Positions 6,574 to 12,531 of a DNA stretch of 17,607 nucleotides are shown here, in pieces. The stretch covers positions 1 through 17,607 of the forward strand of contig JAILDD010000024.1 in NCBI GenBank assembly GCA_024689605.1, given 5' to 3'. The notes beneath the pieces are model-generated. The model ran no database searches, was not told the DNA's origin, and worked only from the letters and a program-made list of their open reading frames with translations. Made by a program: the position numbers and the translations under genes. Every line of letters starts with the position of its first letter. The stretch's first letter is position 1. This DNA is from Lachnospiraceae bacterium (GTDB taxonomy: Bacteria > Bacillota_A > Clostridia > Lachnospirales > Lachnospiraceae).

Positions 6574-8736
6574 TCAAATTTTTACTTCCGCCGTCAGGCA
6601 CTTATTTCCGGTAAGTGCTTCGCTCCTTGCATCCGGCTGCTGTCCGCCCACAAACAGCTTGTAGAGTCCATGCAGTTTAACACGCCTTCCGTCCTCGAGA
6701 ACGGTATCAAAAGCTCTTTCTCCCAGCTTAAATGTAACCGTTCCGGTTTCCCCGGGCGCCAGGGTGATCCTTTCAAATCCTGCCAGACTGAAGAAAGGCT
6801 GATTGTCAACGTCTGTTGACTCTTTCAGGTTCACAACATCATCATTCAGTCCATTGGTAAGCTTTTCCCCGATCTGATTGTTTATGTAAAGTTCTGCGAT
6901 CTCATCAGCCTTAACCGTTCCGGTATTCTTCACCGTAACACTTACGCTGACACCGGAAACTGCATCCGTATCATTTTCATTTATCTTTACATCACTGTAT
7001 TCAAAACTTGAATAGGAAAGTCCATAACCGAAAGGATATAAAGGCTCGCCGGTGAAGTACCTGTATGTCCTGTTCTTCATGCTGTAATCTTCCATAGGAG
7101 GCTGTGTGCCATCCTTATAGAAAGTAACCGGAAGCTTTCCACCCGGGCAGGCCTGACCGAATATGATGTCAGCTACAGCCTGACCGCCTGCCTGACCGCT
7201 GTACCAGCTCTGAATTATGGCACTGACATTTTCTTCCTCGAAGCTGAAGTCAATAGCACTGCCGGTATTGCAGACTATTATCACAGGCTTACCTGTATCT
7301 GCGACTCTCTTGATGAGCTTCTGCTGTGATTCCGGAAGGAAAAGGGATGTCTTGTCACCGGCTGCGAAAGCATTTCCGGTATCTCCCTCTTCACCTTCAA
7401 TAGTGGAATCAAGGCCGACGCACAGAACAACCACATCACTGGCTCTTGCCACAGTTTCCGCCTCGCTGAGCCTGTCATCATCAACAGCAAGATTCTGAAC
7501 CTTACTGTTAAAGAGATGAGATCCTTCTGAATAGAGAACCCTTGTGCCGGGATTTACTGCATTTCTTATGCCCTGAAGGTTTGTTACATACCTTGATGAA
7601 GTTCCGTTATAGTTGCCTTCCAGAACGGCAATGGATGTAGCTGTAGGACCAATAACAGCAATGGACTTCACATTATCTTTATTTAAAGGAAGCAGTCCGT
7701 CGTTCTTAAGAAGAACCGTTGAATTTACGCTTGCCTTATATGAAAGTGTGGCAGATTCATCAGTATCCAGTGCATCAATTCCGATGCTGTCATACTCGCA
7801 GTCGTCTGAGAACATTCCCAGTGCAGCCCTGATGGTATACGCGCTTACCGCTGCACTTCTTATCTCTTCCTCAGTAACCAGGCCCTGCCTGTAGGCCTCC
7901 ATGATCTCCCTGTATACATAACCCGCGTTTACGTCACAGCTTGCCTTTAATGCAAGAGCAGCGGATTCTACAACATTCTTTGTCACATGATGGTTTTCAT
8001 GAATATCCATAAGGGCAAGGAAATCTGATACAAAGTATCCGTCAAATCCCCAGTCCTTCCTGAGCCTCTTAACAACAAGCTCCTGGCTTGCACATGCCGG
8101 CTCGCCGTTTACTCTGTTATATGCACCCATAACACCGGAAACATCAGCCTCTTTAACAGCTGCATAAAATGCCGGTGTATAAGTTTCTTCCAGATCCTTA
8201 GCTGAAGCCTTTGCATCAAAGCCATGCCTCAGAGCCTCAGGGCCGGAATGTACTGCATAATGCTTCGCGCAGGCAGATGTCTTCAGATATTTTCCATCTC
8301 CCTGGAGACCTTTTATAAAAGCAACGCCAAGAGCCCCGGTCAGGTACGGATCCTCGCCGTATGTTTCCTGGCCTCTGCCCCATCTCGCATCTCTGAATAT
8401 ATTCACATTAGGCGACCACATGGTGATTCCCTTGTACAGATCCCTGTCGCCGTATTTTGATGATTCGTTGTACTTCGCCCTGGCTTCAGTCGCTATTACA
8501 TCACCGATCTCCTGCAGCATATCTTTATCAAACATTGCTGCAAGAGCTATAGCCTGAGGGAAAACTGTCGCAGTCCCCGCCCTTGCAAGTCCGTGAAGTC
8601 CCTCATTCCACCAGTTATATGCCGGAATATCATGTGATTCCACTGCCGGACTGTCATATTTAATCTGCGATGCTGCTTCCTCCAAAGTCATGGAATCAAC
8701 AAGTTTTTTTGCAATTTCCTTAAATTCTTTTTTCAT
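6574..8736 (-). CDS. Glycoside hydrolase family 3, beta-xylosidase-like
   Basis: This 720-residue GH3 enzyme removes sugars from the non-reducing end of short oligosaccharides. There is no signal peptide, so it acts in the cytosol on imported xylo-oligosaccharides. The N-terminal barrel has the IPAYNWWNEGLHG pattern (37-49) and RWGRGQETYGEDP (118-130), both typical of the beta-xylosidase/arabinofuranosidase branch, then KHYAVHSGP and the nucleophile motif FVSDFLAL with Asp238. The second alpha/beta domain and a C-terminal fibronectin III-like domain (from about 610) follow. The reading frame is open further upstream to a TTG at 8790, but the Met at 8736 begins MKKEFKEIAKKL, the usual N-terminus, with a weak GGGG site 7 nt before it. 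Beta-glucosidase activity is the main alternative. Confidence 0.9.
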   Translation of the reverse strand: MKKEFKEIAKKLVDSMTLEEAASQIKYDSPAVESHDIPAYNWWNEGLHGLARAGTATVFPQAIALAAMFDKDMLQEIGDVIATEARAKYNESSKYGDRDLYKGITMWSPNVNIFRDARWGRGQETYGEDPYLTGALGVAFIKGLQGDGKYLKTSACAKHYAVHSGPEALRHGFDAKASAKDLEETYTPAFYAAVKEADVSGVMGAYNRVNGEPACASQELVVKRLRKDWGFDGYFVSDFLALMDIHENHHVTKNVVESAALALKASCDVNAGYVYREIMEAYRQGLVTEEEIRSAAVSAYTIRAALGMFSDDCEYDSIGIDALDTDESATLSYKASVNSTVLLKNDGLLPLNKDNVKSIAVIGPTATSIAVLEGNYNGTSSRYVTNLQGIRNAVNPGTRVLYSEGSHLFNSKVQNLAVDDDRLSEAETVARASDVVVLCVGLDSTIEGEEGDTGNAFAAGDKTSLFLPESQQKLIKRVADTGKPVIIVCNTGSAIDFSFEEENVSAIIQSWYSGQAGGQAVADIIFGQACPGGKLPVTFYKDGTQPPMEDYSMKNRTYRYFTGEPLYPFGYGLSYSSFEYSDVKINENDTDAVSGVSVSVTVKNTGTVKADEIAELYINNQIGEKLTNGLNDDVVNLKESTDVDNQPFFSLAGFERITLAPGETGTVTFKLGERAFDTVLEDGRRVKLHGLYKLFVGGQQPDARSEALTGNKCLTAEVKI

Positions 8737-8823
8737 AAAATTACCCCGAATCCCTGCACTATACCAACACTTGCAACATGCGTCAAACAAATACTCAGTC
8801 GTCGCATCAGAACAAACTGCACC

Positions 8824-8837
8824 GTTATCATGGTAAC
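8824..8837. promoter_or_regulatory. Imperfect palindrome over the GH3 -10 region
   Basis: GTTATCATGGTAAC is a 14-bp dyad with one mismatched pair, flanked by CCG and CGG outer arms at slightly uneven distance. It overlaps the predicted -10 hexamer of the GH3 promoter, so a repressor bound here would block polymerase. No matching copy was found at the binding-protein promoter. Confidence 0.35.
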
Positions 8838-8858
8838 ATACGGAAAATTCAATTACTT
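8830..8858 (-). promoter_or_regulatory. Predicted promoter of the GH3-isomerase transcript
   Basis: On the minus strand, AAGTAA (8853-8858) is followed after 17 bp by TACCAT (8830-8835), a 4/6 match to TATAAT. Alone this would be weak. The spacing from the adjacent repeat (8 bp) and to the -10 (17 bp) is identical to that at the binding-protein promoter, which supports the call. An alternative reading is TTGAAT/GATAAC a few bases downstream. The leader would be about 85 nt. Confidence 0.45.
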
Positions 8859-8866
8859 TTCAAAAG

Positions 8867-8894
8867 TTGCGGTGTATTTACCGAATGTTGCTAA
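8867..8894 (-). promoter_or_regulatory. Probable activator site upstream of GH3, shared with binding-protein gene
   Basis: This 28-bp stretch matches 2051-2078 at 21 of 28 positions. It contains a complete 21-bp unit (8867-8887) and the first seven bases (TTGCTAA) of the next unit. The second half of the distal unit is not conserved. It is placed 8 bp from the AAGTAA element, exactly as at the other promoter. Confidence 0.58.
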
Positions 8895-8912
8895 AATAAA
8901 ACAGGAATAAAA

Positions 8913-8946
8913 AAACCGCCTTTCCCCATTCCCGGAAAAGCGGTTT
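8913..8946 (-). terminator. Intrinsic terminator of the PolC-like orphan gene
   Basis: Stem 8913-8925 pairs with 8934-8946 (13 bp with one C-A mismatch) around an 8-nt loop. It is followed on the minus strand by a run of T. It lies 32 nt past the stop of the gene ending at 8979 and directly upstream of the GH3 control region, insulating it from read-through. Confidence 0.85.
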
Positions 8947-8978
8947 GCTATTCATAATATAATGATGTTTATTCTTAC

Positions 8979-9629
8979 TTAATAAATGTCCTTCGTTTCC
9001 TTAAGTTCCGGACGACGTTCCAGTTCAACAGCCGCACGTGACAGAAGCTTTAAAAGCTCTGCTATCATCCTCTCTCTGGAAGGAAGCCTGCGGATATCAA
9101 GTATCACGCTGCTTATTTCATCAGGCACATCGTAAAGCTCAAGCATATCGCGAAGATCGCTCCTGTCGCAGTCGCCTATGTGCTCCCTACAGTACTCCAT
9201 GAGTTCAACAGCCTCTTCCTGGGAATATCCCTCATCAAGCATAAACTCATATATATCTTCTGCCACAAGTATGGGATACTGCTTGAACCATGACTCCAGA
9301 TATGCATCCGTTCCGTCAACGGAATCGTAACGAGTATACATAAGAGATACCGTGTCACACATCTGCCAGAAGTTTCTTGGTCTAAGATCTGCTATCACCC
9401 TGCGCTGGCATTCTGAACCGGCTGCAGCATACAGATCTTCCCATGTCAGTTTTCTGAATATCACCGGATCGATGCCATTTTCCCTGAGCAGCTCATTGAT
9501 CCAGGTAGAATTTACGCATAGCGCCACAGATCCGTTAGAAAACCCCAGATCCCTGACAATGAAACGATAACCTCTGTTTCTCACAAATAATCTCCTGCTA
9601 TAAAAAGTAATATCAGGAACGCTTTTCAT
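8979..9629 (-). CDS. Orphan protein resembling the C-terminal helical region of PolC
   Basis: This protein of up to 216 residues has no signal peptide or membrane segment. From memory of PolC sequences, residues 75-195 follow the order of a conserved C-terminal stretch of Gram-positive PolC. RRVIADLRPRNFWQM (77-90) resembles PolC's RQMLEETRPKTFSEL; GTDAYL (106-111) matches GTDVWL; a segment with EDIYEFMLDEG and AVELME (124-145) fits DDIMVYLIYRG and AFKIME; and VPDEISSVILDIRRL (168-182) fits VPEWYIDSCKKIKYM. The catalytic aspartates, PHP and exonuclease domains are absent. No function is assigned. Start choice is open: the ATG at 9629 has GAGGGG only 2 nt away, while a GTG at 9584 has AGGAG at an ideal 7 nt and would give 201 residues. 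It has its own terminator and is probably monocistronic. Confidence 0.72.
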   Translation of the reverse strand: MKSVPDITFYSRRLFVRNRGYRFIVRDLGFSNGSVALCVNSTWINELLRENGIDPVIFRKLTWEDLYAAAGSECQRRVIADLRPRNFWQMCDTVSLMYTRYDSVDGTDAYLESWFKQYPILVAEDIYEFMLDEGYSQEEAVELMEYCREHIGDCDRSDLRDMLELYDVPDEISSVILDIRRLPSRERMIAELLKLLSRAAVELERRPELKETKDIY

Positions 9630-9698
9630 GTCCCCTCATATGATATATAGCGGTCTCAACATCTTGTACCATAGCCATAGCCACAGACCACGACTTTA

Positions 9699-9704
9699 AT
9701 TATA
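9699..9704 (-). promoter_or_regulatory. Candidate -10 box of the PolC-like orphan gene
   Basis: There is a perfect TATAAT on the minus strand, about 70 nt upstream of the ATG at 9629. No good -35 hexamer lies at 16-18 bp, but an A8 tract is immediately upstream, which could act as an UP-like or curved element. Confidence 0.4.
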
Positions 9705-9707
9705 CAC

Positions 9708-9763
9708 ATTTTTTTTCAAAATGGTAGTATTTTTCATAGATTTAGTGTGATTTTTTTTCAAAA
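9708..9763. repeat. Two 14-bp T8/A-tract direct repeats, 42 bp apart
   Basis: An identical 14-mer, A followed by T8 then CAAAA, occurs at 9708-9721 and 9750-9763. The 42-bp period is four helical turns, so the tracts are in phase and should bend the DNA in the divergent region between the orphan gene and bioY. The rest of this 359-nt gap also holds a 13-nt palindrome (9819-9831) and the bioY control elements below. Confidence 0.6.
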
Positions 9764-9895
9764 ACACATCTTATTGATGAGGGGAACGAATATAAAACGT
9801 TTTCCGGCCAACCGTAACTGCCAATTTGGCATTCTATATCTTGTATTCTGCGGGACAGAACACTTTCTCAATGATAATTGTAAACGCAAAACCCT

Positions 9896-9927
9896 ATTGT
9901 TAACCTATTTTCAAATATGTTGACAAT
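9896..9927. promoter_or_regulatory. BirA-type biotin operator
   Basis: ATTGTTAAC (9896-9904), a 14-bp spacer and GTTGACAAT (9919-9927) form an inverted repeat with one mismatch. This matches the known Gram-positive BirA operator pattern of TTGTTAAC half-sites separated by about 14-15 bp. The right arm contains the -35 hexamer of bioY, so binding would repress it when biotin is plentiful. An extra half-site, ATTGTAAAC, lies at 9877-9885. Confidence 0.8.
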
Positions 9928-9948
9928 TTATTTTCATAGTGTTAATAT
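9920..9948 (+). promoter_or_regulatory. bioY promoter
   Basis: A perfect TTGACA (9920-9925), a 17-bp spacer and TAATAT (9943-9948, 4/6) lie 40 nt upstream of the bioY start. The -35 is inside the BirA-type operator. Confidence 0.7.
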
Positions 9949-9988
9949 CCTTTGGGCAGGAAAAAATTAACTATCGGAGGGCGAAAAA

Positions 9989-10573
9989 ATGACAGCCGAA
10001 ACAGACAGTATCACAAGATCCAAGGATAAAAAGATATTTCATACTATAGATATAACATATATCGGCGCTGCCGTAGCACTTATAACAGTCTGCTCATGGA
10101 TAAGCATACCGACCACTATTCCCTTCACACTGCAGACCTTCGCGGTAATGCTCGCTGTTCTGCTGCTCGGCGGAATGAGAGGAACCATAGCCATAACAGT
10201 TTACATTCTTTTAGGTGCTGTCGGTGTTCCCGTTTTTTCCGGATTCACCGGAGGCATTGCAAGGCTCATGGGACCGACAGGCGGATATATCATTGGTTTT
10301 CTCGGAACCGCCCTGGTTATGTGGGCATTTGAAAAAATATTAGGAAAAAAACTCTGGGTATACATTACAGCCATCATTCTGGGACTCGTGGTCTGCTACA
10401 CCTTCGGTACAATGTGGTTCATAAAGCTCTACACCGCCGATGACGGCAGCAAGGCCACCCTGGCCATGGCACTTTCAGCCTGTGTCATACCCTACCTTAT
10501 CCCCGAAGTCATAAAGGTAGTCCTGGCACTTACCATAGGAACAAACAAGGCTGTCCGGAATGTGATACAATAA
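9989..10573 (+). CDS. bioY: BioY, biotin-specific S component of an ECF transporter
   Basis: This 194-residue integral membrane protein binds biotin and works with the shared ECF energy module (EcfA, EcfA', EcfT), which is not encoded here. It has about six membrane segments. BioY motifs are visible: PFTLQTFAVMLA (45-56), the GxxGxPVFSGFTGGIARLMGPTGGY block (about 76-100) that shapes the biotin pocket, and a C-terminal IPYLIPEVIKVVLA (167-180) equivalent to the family's PxxPGDxxK segment, with Gly-Asp replaced here. The ATG is preceded by GGAGG at 9976-9980 with an 8-nt spacer. It is the only plus-strand gene in the window. The BirA-type operator indicates repression by biotin. The cell probably imports biotin rather than relying on synthesis, which is an inference. 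Confidence 0.93.
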   Translation: MTAETDSITRSKDKKIFHTIDITYIGAAVALITVCSWISIPTTIPFTLQTFAVMLAVLLLGGMRGTIAITVYILLGAVGVPVFSGFTGGIARLMGPTGGYIIGFLGTALVMWAFEKILGKKLWVYITAIILGLVVCYTFGTMWFIKLYTADDGSKATLAMALSACVIPYLIPEVIKVVLALTIGTNKAVRNVIQ

Positions 10574-10578
10574 ATCCT

Positions 10579-11256
10579 TTACTCATTCCACATACCTGAC
10601 ACGAAATACATCAGGGACATCCAGGTATAGACAGAGTAATACACCCCTCTGTCATCCATTCCCTCCTTAAGCATCTTCATGGCCTCGTCCTTATTCACCA
10701 TGACAAAGCCCGAAAAGATCTCCTTGCCCACGGCTCCTTCCTGGGTAAGCTTAAGTTCCCTGCCTTCCGTATTGATCACGGCACACACCAGCGCGTTGCT
10801 TTCATCAGTAAAGCCAGGTGTGGAGAAAACAAGGGGATTTATGATTTTAAGGACATCACCCTTAGCCTCGTCGGGCTCAATCCCCGTCTCTTCAAAAAGC
10901 TCACGCTTTGCGGCCAGGAGCACCGGCTGCTCTGCATCTTTATCTTCCGCATCTATAAGCCCTGCGGGAACTCCGGTTATAAACTGTCCCGTAACATATC
11001 TGAATTCCCTGGACAGCAAAAGCACCGGCTCGTCTTTTCCTTTAAGAATAACAAAACAGCTCACTGCATCCGGTATCATATTCTTAAAGTCTTCGCCATG
11101 CTTCACAACAGCCAGGTCATCCTTCTTCCTCCGGCTGGCATCATAGTAAAACTTCCCCTCTGCGCCATAGTGAAGCTTATACAAATTTGCATATTTTGAC
11201 TCATAGAGGATCTCCACATCCTCTTTGTTTATCTCCGGCGCCTTATCTGAAACCAT
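10579..11256 (-). CDS. NUDIX hydrolase (ADP-ribose/nucleotide-sugar pyrophosphatase-like)
   Basis: This 225-residue hydrolase of nucleoside-diphosphate compounds contains a Nudix box whose catalytic part RELFEETG (118-125) is intact, including Glu122 and Glu123 for metal binding. The start of the box, after GVPAGLID (95-102), has several extra residues compared with the classical GX5EX7REUXEEXGU spacing. The VPAGLI lead-in resembles ADP-ribose pyrophosphatases. It is the last gene of the five-gene operon, starting 6 nt after the stop of the SGNH gene, with AGGAG 9 nt before its ATG. It converges on bioY with a gap of only 5 nt and no visible terminator. The substrate is unknown; a nucleotide-sugar or housekeeping ADP-ribose role are both possible. 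Confidence 0.86.
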   Translation of the reverse strand: MVSDKAPEINKEDVEILYESKYANLYKLHYGAEGKFYYDASRRKKDDLAVVKHGEDFKNMIPDAVSCFVILKGKDEPVLLLSREFRYVTGQFITGVPAGLIDAEDKDAEQPVLLAAKRELFEETGIEPDEAKGDVLKIINPLVFSTPGFTDESNALVCAVINTEGRELKLTQEGAVGKEIFSGFVMVNKDEAMKMLKEGMDDRGVYYSVYTWMSLMYFVSGMWNE

Positions 11257-11262
11257 CGTAAC

Positions 11263-12516
11263 TCACTCCTCTCCCAGCACTTCTATCAGATTATCCACAT
11301 CATCCCACAGCCTGTAGTCAAGGCGTTCGCAGGACTCCAGCACTATGATGTCCGCACTCCTCACTTCGTCTTTTATATTGAAGACATCGCTTCTGTTAGC
11401 AAAGCATGACTCCGGGAAATCCCTGAGCATATAGTTCATGATGGAGAGGGTGAAGGAATCCCCCAGCATCACAAGGGATTTTCCCGTAGGGCTGTCGGTA
11501 GTCACTTTATAATGACCGCTGAAAAGCAGGTCTGATGTCTGGGTATTGTCAAAGGTCAGTATGGTAAGCTCCGGCCTGTATGAAAACGTATAGGCCACGT
11601 CATCGGGGTAAAGTGCCGGATCAAGGCCGCCCAGGGACACCAGATCCCCGTTGGATGCCGGCGAAGGCTCTTCTTTATATATGGTATTCTCCACATCCTC
11701 CGTGGGAAGCCCCATTGCCTCGTACAGTGCTTCCATGCCCACAAAGGCGCCGGCCATATTCCAGTGGGTATCGTATTTAAAATACATGGGCATCATTTTT
11801 TTGCCCGCCTCCAGCTCTTCCAGAGGGTAGACATAGACTATGTCCGAATTTTCATTTACATACTCCGAAAAAACTGCCTGCCTGCGCTTTTCACTCTCTA
11901 TCCTGTATGACGGCATGTTTTCCGAATAAGCCGTTTCCTTGTTGGGGATCATAAGAAATGCAAGCTGTATGCCTTTCTCGTCACAAATTTTCTGCAGCTC
12001 CTCCATTTTTTCCAGATGCTCTGCCATTTCCGCTTCATCCATGACATTAGTACCCCTGTAATAATCCAGTGAATTCTCACCTAAATAGAAAAGCCAGTCG
12101 TCGCGCCCGAATAGCACCAGTTCATTGTCACTGGTTACCGGGAACATATACTCATTGCCATTCTCATCCTTTTCATCTGAATAGAACACCTGGGCCAGCG
12201 TCGCCCCCACATGCCTCCGGTATATAGATTCCAGTCTGCTGTTTGACGCATTATAGTACTTTATCATCAGATTCCTGAAAGGCAGATGGTCGTTATAATA
12301 TGCCTCATAATCCGAGGTCAGTGTAGCGGCATCCATACTCCCGGGAAGTTCTGCCAGCACCCTCTTTTCAGTATTCTCCGGATCGATAAAACCCTTAAGA
12401 CTGCTGCCCTCAGGCGCAGCTGCACTAAAGCCCAGCCACAGCGGCAGCGGAAGCACCACCAGCAGCACGAACATTACGGAAGATATTATGTTTAAATAGT
12501 CCTTTTTGTTTTCCAT
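11263..12516 (-). CDS. AlgJ/AlgX-like SGNH protein (DHHW family), glycan O-acetylation partner
   Basis: This 417-residue protein has one N-terminal membrane anchor (about residues 10-33), and its bulk should face outside. It carries the residues of AlgJ/AlgX-type SGNH acetyltransferases: Asp249 and His251 in KYDTHWN, and Ser354 in MLGDSFT. An ERVLAELP-like segment (RVLAELPG, 52-59) and NDHLPFRNLMIK (75-86) are typical of the DHHW family. Such proteins take acetyl groups passed across the membrane by an MBOAT protein and place them on a polysaccharide. The MBOAT gene is immediately upstream (15-nt gap). The ATG has only a weak GGGCGA ribosome site, suggesting translational coupling. The glycan target is unknown. 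Confidence 0.87.
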   Translation of the reverse strand: MENKKDYLNIISSVMFVLLVVLPLPLWLGFSAAAPEGSSLKGFIDPENTEKRVLAELPGSMDAATLTSDYEAYYNDHLPFRNLMIKYYNASNSRLESIYRRHVGATLAQVFYSDEKDENGNEYMFPVTSDNELVLFGRDDWLFYLGENSLDYYRGTNVMDEAEMAEHLEKMEELQKICDEKGIQLAFLMIPNKETAYSENMPSYRIESEKRRQAVFSEYVNENSDIVYVYPLEELEAGKKMMPMYFKYDTHWNMAGAFVGMEALYEAMGLPTEDVENTIYKEEPSPASNGDLVSLGGLDPALYPDDVAYTFSYRPELTILTFDNTQTSDLLFSGHYKVTTDSPTGKSLVMLGDSFTLSIMNYMLRDFPESCFANRSDVFNIKDEVRSADIIVLESCERLDYRLWDDVDNLIEVLGEE

Positions 12517-12531
12517 TTTTCTGTCGCCCGA

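Noticed and set aside
8737..8790. Upstream 18-codon extension of the GH3 gene beginning at a TTG
   Set aside because: The Cys-rich peptide is unlike GH3 N-termini and has no ribosome site; the Met at 8736 gives the typical start.
10679..11146. 155-codon plus-strand open frame opposite the NUDIX gene
   Set aside because: It is a Ser/Pro-rich shadow of the NUDIX coding frame, which has an intact catalytic motif.
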